From positions 186,654-250,653 of the forward strand of contig NZ_JAKEVD010000003.1 in assembly GCF_022398325.1 (NCBI RefSeq): a DNA stretch of 64,000 bases. Direction: 5' to 3'. This document shows positions 1 through 9,390 of this stretch, piece after piece. The number at the start of each line of letters is the position of its first letter. The stretch's first letter is position 1. The translations under genes and the position numbers were made by a program. This DNA comes from Shewanella sp. Isolate13. GTDB lineage: Bacteria; Pseudomonadota; Gammaproteobacteria; Enterobacterales; Shewanellaceae. The notes beneath the pieces were generated by a model, which was not told the DNA's origin, made no database searches, and saw only the letters and a program-made list of their open reading frames with translations.

Positions 1-989
1 ATAAACATCATACCGAATGCGAAACCACCCAATACAAGGTGCCAGTACCAAGGCATGGCAAACATAGGGTTAGTATCGCTACCGATAAAGTTAAGTAGGT
101 AAGAAACGGCAATCATGCCCACCATCACACCACCGACGATGCGCCATGAAGCGATACGGGTATAGATGATAACCGCGCCACCAATCAAGATAGCTAGAGT
201 CGATACTTCACCAACAGAACCTGGGATGAAGCCGAAGAAGGCGTCCCACCAGTCTGCCGTTAGACCATATTCCAGTGTGCCTTGCGCCGCTTGGCTCAGT
301 GCCGTTGCACCAGAGAAGCCGTCAGCAACAACCCAAGTGGTGTCACCAGACATATTCAGTGGATAAGCGAAGAACAGGAATGCTCGGCCAGCCAATGCAG
401 GGTTAAGGAAGTTACGGCCTGTACCACCGAAGATCTCTTTCGCAACGACCACACCAAAGGTGATACCTAGTGCAACCATCCATAATGGAATTGTTGCTGG
501 CAGCGTCAAGGCAAAAAGAATCGAGGTTACGAAGAAACCTTCGTTAACTTCATGACCACGGACAGAGGCAAACAAGACTTCCCATATGCCACCCACGGCA
601 AATGTCACCGCGTAGATGGGTAGGAACCAACAGGCACCGTACCACATCAATGCTGCAATACCTGAGCTTGCAGTCAATTCCGTACCAAACATTCCAAACA
701 GGGCGACTTGCCATGTATCAGGAGTTGGAAAACCTGCAGCAAGTGCTTCTTGCGCCTGAAGGCCAACGTTATACATACCTACAAACATCGCAGGGAATGC
801 ACAAGCCCAGACCATAATCATCATACGTTTTAGATCTAAGTTATCACGAACGTGGGTACGCCCCTTGTTCACTAGACCTGGCGTGTAAAAGACAGTGTAT
901 GCAGCTTCAAAAAGCGCATAAAACTTCTCGTATTTTCCGCCTTTTTCAAATTGCGGTTCAATATTCTCGAAAAACTGTTTTAAGCCCAT
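1..989 (-). CDS. nqrB: Na+-translocating NADH:quinone reductase subunit B (partial, C-terminus off the window)
   Basis: Inner-membrane subunit of the Na+-pumping NADH:ubiquinone oxidoreductase, which carries a covalently bound FMN. The reading frame opens at the ATG at 987-989 ([20 protein letters not shown]) and runs off the left edge after 329 codons; the family is usually a little over 400 residues, so the C-terminal part is missing. The FMN-attachment motif SGAT is present, with the acceptor Thr at about residue 229 (near 303-305), inside the sequence [11 protein letters not shown]. Several hydrophobic segments follow. The start codon overlaps the nqrA stop by one base (TAATG), showing translational coupling in an nqrAB... 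operon that continues to the left. Identification is firm. Confidence 0.96.
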   Translation of the reverse strand, partial: MGLKQFFENIEPQFEKGGKYEKFYALFEAAYTVFYTPGLVNKGRTHVRDNLDLKRMMIMVWACAFPAMFVGMYNVGLQAQEALAAGFPTPDTWQVALFGMFGTELTASSGIAALMWYGACWFLPIYAVTFAVGGIWEVLFASVRGHEVNEGFFVTSILFALTLPATIPLWMVALGITFGVVVAKEIFGGTGRNFLNPALAGRAFLFFAYPLNMSGDTTWVVADGFSGATALSQAAQGTLEYGLTADWWDAFFGFIPGSVGEVSTLAILIGGAVIIYTRIASWRIVGGVMVGMIAVSYLLNFIGSDTNPMFAMPWYWHLVLGGFAFGMMF

Positions 990-2323
990 TAGCCTTCCCT
1001 CACTATCGTATCTAAGCAGTCACGTAGATATGATGCATAGTCATATTTACCAGGACATACGAAAGTACACAGTGCTAAATCCTCTTCATCTAACTCCAGT
1101 GCACCTAAAGTCGCAGCGCCATCATAGTCGCCAGAAACTAGGTCACGAAGTAGCATGGTAGGAAGAATATCTAGCGGCATAACACGCTCATAGTTACCGA
1201 TTGGTACCATGGCGCGATCTGAACCACCTGTGCTCGTCGTCATGTTAAACATGCGAGAAGGTGAAAGGTGACCTAAGAATGCACGAGTGATAGAGAACTT
1301 TTGAACACCAGGCATGGCCCAGCCAAATAGTTCTTTCTCAGTGCCCTCTTCCAACAAGCTCACTTGATTATGGTAACGACCAAGATAAGCATGTGGGCCC
1401 GTTGCGTTGCGGCCATTTAAAACCGAACCTGAAATACAACGAACATTGCCCTGTGCCACTTCGCCGTCAGTCAACTGCGCCATAGACGCACCCACTTGAG
1501 TACGAACTAGACGAGGCTTAAGCGCTTTAGGGCCACCGATAGCCACTACACGTTGCGTATTTAGCTCACCAGTCACAAATAGCTGACCGATAGCAATGAC
1601 GTCTTGATAGTTGATGTGCCACACTGTTCTGTTAGCAGAAGCTGGCAATAGGTAGTGAATGTGCGTGCCAGGCAATCCAGCAGGATGCATACCGGCAAAC
1701 TCTTCAACTTGAGCATTCGCAGCAGGAATATCAGCACCAGGTGCCTTACAAAGGTAAACTTTACCTTCTGTTAGCTTAGAAAGAAGTTTTAAGCCATTCT
1801 CAAAATCTGCTTTGTGCTCTGCAATCACGATAGCAGGATCGGCTGCTAGCGGCTGCGTATCAATCGCGGTGACAAAAATACCGGCGGCGACAGAGTCTAC
1901 TGCTGGTACTCGGCTGAAAGGGCGCGTACGCAAGGCTGTCCACAAACCTGATTGGATCAGGTTGTCACGCACTTGCTGCGAATCAACTGTGTCGATTGCA
2001 GTGGTGTCATATTTAGCGAAAGAGATAGATTCATCCCCTTCTACATCAATAACAACAGACTGCAGAACACGTTGAGCGCCCCGGTTAACTTCGGAAATTA
2101 TGCCACTGGCTAAAGCAGTATATATTACGCCAGGGTTCTTCTTATCTTCAAAAAGAACCTGACCTTTCTTAACTTTGTCTCCCACCTTAATTTTCATGGT
2201 AGGACGTAAGCCAATATACTCTTCACCCAAAGTAGCTACGTGTTTGATGGCAGGGCCATCATGGATAACTTGCTCTGGCCCACCTACTATAGGCAGGTCC
2301 AATCCTTTCTTTATTGTAATCAT
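989..2323 (-). CDS. nqrA: Na+-translocating NADH:quinone reductase subunit A
   Basis: Cytoplasmic-side subunit of the Na+-NQR complex and first gene of the nqr operon. The 444-residue product starts [16 protein letters not shown], which is the family's usual N-terminus, so I take the ATG at 2321-2323. An in-frame TTG 33 bases upstream would add 11 residues without family support. Conserved stretches such as [29 protein letters not shown] and [22 protein letters not shown] match NqrA over the full length. The stop overlaps the nqrB start by one base. No clear Shine-Dalgarno precedes the ATG; the best candidate, GTGGA, sits very close to it. Confidence 0.96.
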   Translation of the reverse strand: MITIKKGLDLPIVGGPEQVIHDGPAIKHVATLGEEYIGLRPTMKIKVGDKVKKGQVLFEDKKNPGVIYTALASGIISEVNRGAQRVLQSVVIDVEGDESISFAKYDTTAIDTVDSQQVRDNLIQSGLWTALRTRPFSRVPAVDSVAAGIFVTAIDTQPLAADPAIVIAEHKADFENGLKLLSKLTEGKVYLCKAPGADIPAANAQVEEFAGMHPAGLPGTHIHYLLPASANRTVWHINYQDVIAIGQLFVTGELNTQRVVAIGGPKALKPRLVRTQVGASMAQLTDGEVAQGNVRCISGSVLNGRNATGPHAYLGRYHNQVSLLEEGTEKELFGWAMPGVQKFSITRAFLGHLSPSRMFNMTTSTGGSDRAMVPIGNYERVMPLDILPTMLLRDLVSGDYDGAATLGALELDEEDLALCTFVCPGKYDYASYLRDCLDTIVREG

Positions 2324-2940
2324 ATCCACAAGCACTACGTTATGAAGGAAAGACAATGCGCCGCGTTCCTGCTAAACACACAAGTTTAAAACAAACTATT
2401 AACGTGTTGAGCTAGCGCAGATTTATCACGGAAATGCGACAGCAATCACGCTAGTCGCGCGCATTTTACCGCAAATATCACAAGGTAGCCATGAAAAATG
2501 TGTCTGTTTTGAAAGCTTGCGTACGTTTTGGTTACAAACTAGCAAGGTATAGGAGGAGATTAAGACTTTACGAATGTAGCTACAGGCCACATTCTCCATA
2601 CAATTAAAGGGGTTAATTAACTTCACCCTCATCATAACAGCATAAAGATTACATCAAATAATAAAAAATTCCATTTTTTTCTAACTGCACATTATTTAAG
2701 CTAACGAGTTCTCTATCACAAACGTTTTCATCTGTTAAAAAAGCGATTTAGCTGCCAAATCAAGCAACAACAATTCATTAACAACCCAAGCAGCTATCGC
2801 CGACTACCAGCAACTCAGAGCGCCACAAATAGGCATCTCATTGAGATTTATCGCTAAAAGTCGTAAAAATAACGCCCCAACATAATAGAAAACGGCCGTA
2901 GCCGTTTACTAGTCAACAATCATTGCCGATATGCGCGCGT
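2324..2940. other. Long intergenic region upstream of nqrA, probable nqr leader and promoter
   Basis: This 617-base stretch lies between nqrA and luxS, both on the minus strand. I found no convincing gene: the only sizeable ORF (2426-2635, minus) looks random. The left part is probably the nqr promoter and leader. A weak minus-strand match, TTGATG (2652-2657) and TATGAT (2631-2636) with 15-base spacing, would leave a leader of about 300 bases. The right part is AT-rich and ends in the luxS terminator. Confidence 0.4.
2888..2907 (-). terminator. Terminator of luxS
   Basis: Read on the minus strand, AAACGGC, loop TACG, GCCGTTT is followed by a T-rich stretch, 34 bases after the luxS stop. Confidence 0.6.
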
Positions 2941-3450
2941 CTATAGGCCGTCTAAAATCTCAGCACTTAACGCTAAGTCATCGTTACGATTTACATTAAC
3001 TCCCGCAGAGATGATGTTTCGAGCTATCTCTTTTGCTTGCTCAAGCGAGTGCATCTCATAGGTGCCACACTGATACTCGTTAAGTTCAGGAATATCTGAT
3101 TGCAAAGCGACCTTAAGTACGTCCTGCATCGCAGCAAGCCAAGCATCGGCAACAACAGACTCACTAGGCGTACCAATAAGGCTCATATAGAAGCCTGTGC
3201 GACACCCCATGGGGGAAATATCGATGATCTCAACACTGTCACCGTTTAGGTGATCACGCATAAAGCCAGCAAACAGATGCTCTAAAGTGTGAATACCCCG
3301 CTCACTTAAGATCTCCTTGTTAGGCGCGCAAAAACGCAGATCAAATACCGTTATCGTATCGCCTTTAGGCGTCATCATGGTTTTAGCCACGCGGACCGCT
3401 GGCGCATTCATTCGAGTATGGTCAACGGTAAAACTATCTAATAACGGCAT
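2941..3450 (-). CDS. luxS: S-ribosylhomocysteine lyase (autoinducer-2 synthesis)
   Basis: Converts S-ribosylhomocysteine to homocysteine and DPD, the precursor of AI-2, in the activated methyl cycle. From the chosen ATG (3448-3450) the protein is 169 residues, [20 protein letters not shown], matching the usual start. An in-frame ATG two codons upstream (3456) is possible, but GGAG sits 8 bases before the inner ATG and only 2 before the outer. Metal ligands are visible as HTLEH (His54, His58) and Cys128 in YQCGT; the active-site Cys is in [10 protein letters not shown] (Cys83). It lies 48 bases downstream of the TRAP solute-binding gene on the same strand and may share its transcript. Confidence 0.97.
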   Translation of the reverse strand: MPLLDSFTVDHTRMNAPAVRVAKTMMTPKGDTITVFDLRFCAPNKEILSERGIHTLEHLFAGFMRDHLNGDSVEIIDISPMGCRTGFYMSLIGTPSESVVADAWLAAMQDVLKVALQSDIPELNEYQCGTYEMHSLEQAKEIARNIISAGVNVNRNDDLALSAEILDGL

Positions 3451-3498
3451 ATTCATTTCTCCAAATTCGCTCTAACTTGCTGATAAACATAGGTTAAG

Positions 3499-4596
3499 CT
3501 ACTGCCTAAATCGACTGTAAGCATCTTCTGAGATTAAGTGATACTTACGCACCCCCGCTTCGTAGTCAATATAAGCATCATAAACTTTTTTCATAGTGGC
3601 ATCCTGCGTGGACTGCTCTGCTATTACTTGCTTAGATAACACGGCGAGCTGAGCCATCACTTCATCGGGAAATTGCTTGATAACCACACCGTGTTCATTG
3701 ACTAAAGATTCCAGAGCTGCAATATGACGGGTGGTGTACTCATCTAACATATCTTGATTGATCGCTTTCGCTGCCACTTTCACTATCGCTTGCAGATCCG
3801 CCGGCAAAGCGTCAAACGCCTGTTGATTAACAAGAAACTCTAAGGTCGTTCCAGGCTCATGCCAGCCAGGGTAATAGTAAAACTTGGCCGCCTTATGTAA
3901 GCCAAAGGCTAAATCGTTAAAGGGACCCACCCACTCTGTCGCGTCAATTGCTCCGGTTTGTAGCGCGGTATAGAGTTCACGCCCGGGCAAGGTGACTGGC
4001 ACGCCACCGGCTTTTCTAAGCACTTCACCACCGAGTCCAGGAAGACGCATCTTCAAGCCTTGCAGATCCGCCATGGAGTTGATCTCTTTATTAAACCAGC
4101 CGCCCATCTGCACGCCAGTGTTGCCACCAGCAAGTGGCATGATCCCAAAGGGCTGATACACCTCCTGCCACAGCTCCATGCCACCACCGTAGGTCAGCCA
4201 GCCATTCATCTCCTGAGCATTTAACCCAAATGGAATCGAAGTAAAAAATTGCGCTGCGGGTACCTTACCTTTCCAGTAATAGGCCGCACTATGGCCCATC
4301 TGCACCGTGCCTTGGCTGACTGCATCGAAGACTTCAAATGCGGGCATGAGCTCTCCTGCACCGTAGACTTTTACTACGAGTCGGCCGTTTGACATCTGGG
4401 TGACCAACTCGGCAAAACGCTCGGGAGCCATGCCGAGTCCAGGAAAGTTCTTCGGCCATGAGGTCACCAGCTTCCACTCTATCGGTTTAGCGTCTGTAGC
4501 ATTCACAACACCTTTATGGGCATCGCCGGACTCCTGCTGGCAACCGCCTAACAATAAGGCCGAGAGGGCGAACAGCGTTCCTAGTAAAAATCTCAT
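3499..4596 (-). CDS. TRAP transporter solute-binding lipoprotein, DctP/TakP-like
   Basis: Extracytoplasmic binding protein of a tripartite ATP-independent periplasmic transporter. TWKLVTSWPKNFP-type N-terminal sequence, the GGNTGVQMGGW stretch and ATEWVGPFND resemble the TakP branch, whose known members bind 2-oxo acids or related carboxylates; the ligand here is inferred only. I start at the ATG at 4594-4596 (365 residues), which has GGAG 8 bases upstream and opens directly into a signal sequence. The signal ends in a lipobox, LLLGGC, with Cys19 as the predicted lipidated residue followed by Gln. Most Gram-negative TRAP binding proteins are soluble, so a lipid anchor is unusual. It is the last gene of the Q-M-P operon. 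Confidence 0.9.
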   Translation of the reverse strand: MRFLLGTLFALSALLLGGCQQESGDAHKGVVNATDAKPIEWKLVTSWPKNFPGLGMAPERFAELVTQMSNGRLVVKVYGAGELMPAFEVFDAVSQGTVQMGHSAAYYWKGKVPAAQFFTSIPFGLNAQEMNGWLTYGGGMELWQEVYQPFGIMPLAGGNTGVQMGGWFNKEINSMADLQGLKMRLPGLGGEVLRKAGGVPVTLPGRELYTALQTGAIDATEWVGPFNDLAFGLHKAAKFYYYPGWHEPGTTLEFLVNQQAFDALPADLQAIVKVAAKAINQDMLDEYTTRHIAALESLVNEHGVVIKQFPDEVMAQLAVLSKQVIAEQSTQDATMKKVYDAYIDYEAGVRKYHLISEDAYSRFRQ

Positions 4597-4653
4597 AGCA
4601 GTATCTCCATTACTTTCATCAGTCAATATTATCCTTTTCTAAATCATTACACC

Positions 4654-6018
4654 TTAGCCATAAATCTGCGCTGGTAGCCAGGTTATTAATGCAGGCCATA
4701 TACTCAACACCAACAGCAGCAAGAGTTGCATCAATACAAAGGGCAAAACGCCACGATAGATCTGAGCGCTACTGATCAACTCTTTGGTCACGCCACGCAG
4801 ATAAAATAGAGCAAAGCCGAAGGGCGGGGTTAAAAATGAGGTCTGTAGATTGACGGCTATCATTATCCCAAGCCAGATGGGGTCTAAGCCCATCGCAAGC
4901 AAAATGGGGGCTACCAGAGGCACGACCACGAAGGTAATTTCGATAAAGTCGAGAATGAAACCCAGCAAAAAGATCACCAACATCACTAATAGAGTGGCAC
5001 CAATGACTCCTCCAGGCATACTGGTAAACAGCTGATGGATTAGCGCTTCGCCGCCTAAGCCTCGAAACACCAGAGAGAATATAGACGCGCCAATCAAGAT
5101 CAAAAACACCATAGAGGTCACTTTAACTGTGCTTATCATTACCTCTTTAAGCACGGCTAACTGCAATTGCCTTTTACTCAACGCGATCACTAACGCACCA
5201 AATGCGCCCACCGATGCGGCCTCTGTCGGCGTTGCGACACCAAACAGAATTGAGCCGAGTACCAAGAAAATAAGAACAAGTGGCGGCATTAAGGCGTTAA
5301 TGATCCGCATGATAAAGCTGAGATTTACAGGCTGGATCTGTGTGGGCTTTGGAAAGCTATCGGGCTTTAACTTGATTAAGATGAGGGTATATACACAGTA
5401 CATACCCAACAGCAGTAATCCTGGCACGATGGCGCCAGCAAACAGATCGCCGACCGATACCGACTTTGGACTAAAGATCCCCATCGTTAACTGCGCTTGC
5501 TGATAGGCATTAGATAGCACATCACCTAGCAAGACGAGGGCTATCGATGGCGGAATAATCTGCCCTAAGGTACCGGTCGCGCATATTGCCCCAGCGCTAA
5601 AAGCTGGATCATAACCCCGCTTTAATAGGGTAGGCAGCGACATCAGCCCCATGGTCACTACCGTTGCCCCAACAATCCCTGTACTCGCCGCCAGTAACAT
5701 ACCGACAAAGAATACGCTAAAGATAAGGCCACCACGAAAGCGGCCAAACAGCTCTGCCATACTGGTTAATAGCTGCTCGGCCACCTTTGACTTTTCGAGT
5801 ACCACGCCCATAAATACAAACAGCGGCACCGCCATTAGAATCGAGTTATTAATGATCCCAAACAGTCGGTTCGGTAGCGCGCCAAGCAGCGTGGCATCGA
5901 ATACCCCGATGAACTGACCTATACCCGCAAACATTAGTGCAACACCGGCTAAGGTGAGTGCCACCGGATAGCCAAGCATCAAGACAGCACAAACGGTGAT
6001 AAAAAGTAAGATCGCCAC
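4654..6018 (-). CDS. TRAP transporter large permease, DctM type
   Basis: Twelve-helix membrane subunit that drives Na+-coupled uptake of the substrate handed over by the binding protein. The 454-residue product is hydrophobic throughout and contains family-typical segments such as GIVGATVVTMGLMSLPTLLKRGYD, ICATGTLGQIIPPSIALVLLGD and NLQTSFLTPPFGFALFYLRG. The start is a GTG at 6016-6018 that overlaps the dctQ stop by one base (TAGTG), with GAGGTGAG just upstream, so it is translationally coupled to dctQ. The binding-protein gene follows after 57 bases. Confidence 0.94.
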   Translation of the reverse strand: MAILLFITVCAVLMLGYPVALTLAGVALMFAGIGQFIGVFDATLLGALPNRLFGIINNSILMAVPLFVFMGVVLEKSKVAEQLLTSMAELFGRFRGGLIFSVFFVGMLLAASTGIVGATVVTMGLMSLPTLLKRGYDPAFSAGAICATGTLGQIIPPSIALVLLGDVLSNAYQQAQLTMGIFSPKSVSVGDLFAGAIVPGLLLLGMYCVYTLILIKLKPDSFPKPTQIQPVNLSFIMRIINALMPPLVLIFLVLGSILFGVATPTEAASVGAFGALVIALSKRQLQLAVLKEVMISTVKVTSMVFLILIGASIFSLVFRGLGGEALIHQLFTSMPGGVIGATLLVMLVIFLLGFILDFIEITFVVVPLVAPILLAMGLDPIWLGIMIAVNLQTSFLTPPFGFALFYLRGVTKELISSAQIYRGVLPFVLMQLLLLLVLSIWPALITWLPAQIYG

Positions 6019-6554
6019 TAACTCACCTCTCGGGGTGATAAAAATAGCGCCTTACCATAACGAGCCAAGTCGACAACGCCTTGCAATATGAGACTCATAG
6101 GTAGCATTAGTAATAGGGATTTTTGCAAGTAAACGAAGGCAAGTCCCCCCGCCTCGACCGACGTTTCGCCGTAGCGCCAAGAGGCTATCACGTAGTCAAA
6201 GCTCATATAGGCGATAAACAGAGAAACGGGAAATAGCAACACTAACGTGCCGAGAAAATCGACCCAATGTCGGCCTTTTTCAGAAAAGCGACGATAAAAA
6301 ATATCCACGCGAACGTGGGCGTCATGCTTAAGTGTGTATCCAGCGGCTAAGGTAAACAGCGCACCATGCAGGTAAAGCGCAGTTTCTTGAAGTGCTGTCG
6401 CGCCAATATTAAATGCATACCTTAAAATCACTACCAATAAGGTAATGACCACCATAAACAGGGTAAACCAACTTATCCAACGCCCTAGGGTTTCAGTAAA
6501 ATTTTCAAGCAGCTTTATCATCAACAAGTACAGCCAGAACCAAACACAACCCAT
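6018..6554 (-). CDS. TRAP transporter small permease, DctQ type
   Basis: Four-helix membrane subunit of the TRAP transporter. The core reads TLGRWISWFTLFMVVITLLVVILRYAFNIG, then LHGALFTLAAGYTLKHDAHVRVDIFYRRF, the conserved DctQ region, and ends with a last helix LLLMLPMSLILQGVVDLARYG. The full open frame is 178 residues. An inner ATG at 6519-6521 (MIKLLENFTETLGR) would remove 11 hydrophobic residues; neither start has a clear Shine-Dalgarno, so the start is uncertain. Its stop overlaps the DctM GTG start. It is the first gene of the transporter operon. Confidence 0.88.
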   Translation of the reverse strand: MGCVWFWLYLLMIKLLENFTETLGRWISWFTLFMVVITLLVVILRYAFNIGATALQETALYLHGALFTLAAGYTLKHDAHVRVDIFYRRFSEKGRHWVDFLGTLVLLFPVSLFIAYMSFDYVIASWRYGETSVEAGGLAFVYLQKSLLLMLPMSLILQGVVDLARYGKALFLSPREVS

Positions 6555-6622
6555 TGATAACAGAAATATAACAATAATGATACACGACTCAAGAAATGAA
6601 ACTGGTGCTCGGAGCAGATACT

Positions 6623-6653
6623 AAAAAGCCACAGCGATTGATGCCATGGCTTT
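6623..6653 (-). terminator. Possible terminator of bolA
   Basis: On the minus strand AAAGCCA and TGGCTTTTT flank an inner GC/GC pair with mismatches, followed by T residues, 76 bases after the bolA stop. The stem is imperfect. Confidence 0.4.
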
Positions 6654-6729
6654 AATACTTCCCCTGATGGGAACAACGGCCTGCAAAGGAAGAGATGAAG
6701 TGCAAGCCGAGGAAAAGAGTCTAGGCGGC

Positions 6730-7029
6730 TTAGCCCTTACACTTAGGTGAAACAGGCACATCAACCTCAACAGCCCACTCTTCTGGGGTGTAGGTGTGCA
6801 TTGAAAGCGCATGTAGTCCCTTAGCAAACTCTTCAGCTAACGCTTCATTTACCGCTCGATGACGACCAATAAGACGTTTACCCTCAAATTCACTGCTAGT
6901 GATAATCACTTTAAAGTGGGTCTCAGAGTTTGGTGGTACGTGATGATTCTGACTCTCGTTGATCACCTCAAGGTGTGACGGTGACAGTGCGGCGGTGAGT
7001 TTTTCGGTAATGATCTGTTCAACTGACAT
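6730..7029 (-). CDS. bolA: BolA family transcriptional regulator / Fe-S trafficking protein
   Basis: Small class II KH-fold protein tied to morphology, stationary-phase response and, with monothiol glutaredoxins, Fe-S cluster handling. The 99-residue product from the ATG at 7027-7029 reads MSVEQIITEKLTAALSP and contains the family signature GSETHFKV-like NSETHFKVIITSSEFEGK, then GRHRAVNEALAEEF and the His-containing ALSMHTYTPEEW. The open frame extends 32 codons upstream, but family length and GAGA before this ATG favour the shorter form. It sits between the TRAP operon and an AlkB-like gene, all on the minus strand. Confidence 0.94.
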   Translation of the reverse strand: MSVEQIITEKLTAALSPSHLEVINESQNHHVPPNSETHFKVIITSSEFEGKRLIGRHRAVNEALAEEFAKGLHALSMHTYTPEEWAVEVDVPVSPKCKG

Positions 7030-7153
7030 AACGATGTTCTCAATAAAGCATAAATGCGACTGCGGCAGAGTACTGCGATAGCCTACAAAGATCAACTTAT
7101 GGGACCCAGCCATAGAGACTCTCACAAAACTAAGGCCAAAGTGCTTACCTTAG

Positions 7154-7888
7154 TCAACGATTCTCCACCTGATGAAAACCAAGGATTAAACGCCTAAAGG
7201 TGTAGTTCAGCCGTGCCTGCCTCTCTTTGAGACGCCTCGGCAGTGAGTGCTCCCACAGCGACTGCATCGGCCAGTGCATAATAAGTAAGTCCCCACTATC
7301 AAGCTTTAAGCAGACCTTTTGCCGAGTGGTCTTATGGCGAATAAAAAAGTCTCGACTCGCACCGAGTGTCACCGAGGCGATATCTGACCCTGACTCAATC
7401 TCTGGCTCATCATCACTGTGCCACCCCATAGATTCGTTACCGTCTGCATATCGATTAACCAATACACCGTTGGCAATAAGACCAAAGTCTCGCGCTAACT
7501 TTAAACGCAGTTTATACGCGTACCTAGGCCAAGGAGACGCCTGAATAAATAGGCCGGAATAGAGGTAATCACATCCCTTATCGGCAAACCAAACCTGACT
7601 ACGGGGAATGGGGTGGCTCTTACCAAATAAACTGACTTGCGGCCGCGTAAACTCATAATGCAACGATTCATTTAACAGCGCCTGTTGTTGCTGCAGATTA
7701 AGATAACCTTTGATAAGAGTGTAAGGCAGCTTATCTAGCGGAACCGGACCGTTTGATATTGAACCGAGCTTTGCAGGGCTAGACTCTACAGGAGTAGCTG
7801 TATTTAATGGCGCTCGATCGTCAAAATCAGAGCCAGTATTGGTGCTGGTGTTAGTGTTGGTATCAAAATCAAAGTCCTCTTGTTGCAT
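7154..7888 (-). CDS. AlkB-family 2-oxoglutarate/Fe(II) dioxygenase (DNA alkylation repair type)
   Basis: Predicted oxidative dealkylating enzyme of the AlkB fold, closest in pattern to the ALKBH2/3-like bacterial group. Iron ligands are visible as His157-x-Asp159 in GWHSDD and His214 in WEHSLPRR; the 2-oxoglutarate-binding Arg lies in RLNYTFRRL (Arg226 and Arg232). NRYADGNESMGWHSDDE is the standard NxYxDG...HxD block. The first 45 residues are not part of the fold and hold an Asp/Thr/Asn-rich low-complexity tract, DTNTNTSTNTGSDFDD. It is divergent from rlmG. Repair versus RNA or protein substrates cannot be decided from sequence. Confidence 0.9.
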   Translation of the reverse strand: MQQEDFDFDTNTNTSTNTGSDFDDRAPLNTATPVESSPAKLGSISNGPVPLDKLPYTLIKGYLNLQQQQALLNESLHYEFTRPQVSLFGKSHPIPRSQVWFADKGCDYLYSGLFIQASPWPRYAYKLRLKLARDFGLIANGVLVNRYADGNESMGWHSDDEPEIESGSDIASVTLGASRDFFIRHKTTRQKVCLKLDSGDLLIMHWPMQSLWEHSLPRRLKERQARLNYTFRRLILGFHQVENR

Positions 7889-8040
7889 CTTTTAGCCCTT
7901 CACGAATTTAACCACCACAGTCATTTTAGCCCCAGATTAGCCTCAACATTATCCCTTTAACATATCATTACTTCATCATATACCTGCTATAAGAAATCTG
8001 CGATAATATGCGCCCTAATTTATTTGGTACTTATTGGCAT

Positions 8041-9288
8041 ATGACGACACAGTTTTCAGTATCGGGTATTGAACTCGAACTCTTCCGTTACCCTAGCAGA
8101 CAAGAGTCTAACCTGCAGGCGTGGGACGCCGCCGATGAGCACCTTATAAAGCACTTACTCGATAACGAGCAAGCCAGGGTTAACACTGCCGTTGTTAACG
8201 ACGGTTTTGGCGCATTGTCTGCGGCGCTATTGTCTATCGACCCAAGCTGGCCGATCACATTTGAGACTGACGCCAAGACCAGCTTATTGGGCGCCTGCCA
8301 AAACCTCACTGGCAACCACTTATCGCAAGAGTCGATAACTTGGGTTAATAGCCGTGACGAATTACCCCAGGGGCTTGAGTTGGTGTTGATGAAGCTGCCA
8401 AAGAACCTCAACTACTTTAGCCACCAGTTAAATAGGCTTTCCCATTCGTTACCCGCTGGCACTCGAGTGTTAATTGGGGCTAAAGCAAAGTCGATCAATA
8501 AGTCGCTACTTGAAACGATTGAGAAAAACTTAGGCCCAGCTAGTGCCAGCCTAACTTGGAAGAAAACCCGCGTCATCACCTGTATTAGCGATGGCAAGGC
8601 TCGTACACTGCCTAAAGCCACCACCTGGTCGGTACCAGAGTTTAAGTTGCAGATCAGCAATTTAAGTAATGTGTTTGCCGCCAACAAACTCGATATTGGT
8701 GCTCGCATCATGCTCGACAATATGCCTAAGGGGAACTTCAAGTCGATTGTCGACTTAGGTTGTGGTAACGGTATCTTAGGGCTACACGCTAAGCAGGTTT
8801 TCCCTGAGGCTTATATTCACTTTATCGATGACTCAGAGATGGCTGTGGCATCGGCTAGAGAAAACTGGGCACTGAACCAATTGGATAATCCGGCATTAGT
8901 TGGTGAGCAAGCAACCTTCGCTTGGGATGACTGCTTAACCAATATGAGCGAAGGCTTCCGCCCAGATCTGGTCTTGTGTAACCCACCTTTCCATCAAGGC
9001 GAGGCCATTACCGATCATATCGCATGGCAGATGTTTTTAGATGCCTTTAGACGCTTAAAAAACGGCGGCATATTACATGTAGTGGGTAACCGTCACCTAG
9101 CCTATCATGTGAAGTTACAGCGTATTTTTAAGAACTGTACCACTGTTGCCTCGAACGGCAAGTTTGTGATTTTGCAGGCTCAAAAAATCAGTAAGAAGGC
9201 ACAAGAGCCGGAGAACGGCTCAGACTCCAGCAATGAAACCGATGTGCCTCATCCTCAGAGTGCGCTATATGGCAAGCCTAAAGCCTAG
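8041..9288 (+). CDS. rlmG: 23S rRNA (guanine(1835)-N2)-methyltransferase
   Basis: S-adenosylmethionine-dependent enzyme that methylates G1835 of 23S rRNA. The protein has the duplicated-domain layout of RlmG: a degenerate N-terminal half ([17 protein letters not shown]...), and an active C-terminal half with [20 protein letters not shown] for SAM binding and [20 protein letters not shown] holding the catalytic NPPF. I prefer the ATG at 8041 ([15 protein letters not shown], 415 residues), as close homologues begin this way; an in-frame ATG at 8008 would add 11 residues. Neither has a strong ribosome-binding site. The C-terminal 30 residues (after ILQAQK) are a variable hydrophilic tail. Confidence 0.94.
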   Translation: MTTQFSVSGIELELFRYPSRQESNLQAWDAADEHLIKHLLDNEQARVNTAVVNDGFGALSAALLSIDPSWPITFETDAKTSLLGACQNLTGNHLSQESITWVNSRDELPQGLELVLMKLPKNLNYFSHQLNRLSHSLPAGTRVLIGAKAKSINKSLLETIEKNLGPASASLTWKKTRVITCISDGKARTLPKATTWSVPEFKLQISNLSNVFAANKLDIGARIMLDNMPKGNFKSIVDLGCGNGILGLHAKQVFPEAYIHFIDDSEMAVASARENWALNQLDNPALVGEQATFAWDDCLTNMSEGFRPDLVLCNPPFHQGEAITDHIAWQMFLDAFRRLKNGGILHVVGNRHLAYHVKLQRIFKNCTTVASNGKFVILQAQKISKKAQEPENGSDSSNETDVPHPQSALYGKPKA

Positions 9289-9302
9289 TCTGCTGCAGCC
9301 TT

Positions 9303-9333
9303 AAAAAGCCACCTTATTCTTAGGTGGCTTTTT
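9303..9333 (+). terminator. Terminator after rlmG
   Basis: AAAAAGCCACCTTA and TAGGTGGCTTTTT form a strong stem with a short loop and flanking A and T tracts. It can also work for the converging DUF2804 gene on the minus strand. Confidence 0.8.
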
Positions 9334-9390
9334 GTTATTGGCGCTAGCTTAGCTGCAAGGCTAATCAGCTTTACGCTTCACATTCAAAGG

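Noticed and set aside
190..201. Possible frameshift in ubiF or nqrB seen from ORFs in other frames
   Set aside because: The nqrB frame is open from 989 to the window edge and carries the SGAT motif; the other frames are shadows.
989..2356. Longer nqrA from a TTG start
   Set aside because: Eleven extra residues have no counterpart in the family, which starts at [12 protein letters not shown].
2426..2635. 69-codon minus-strand ORF upstream of nqrA
   Set aside because: No ribosome-binding site, no recognisable motif, and a Cys/Leu-rich random look; more probably nqr leader DNA.
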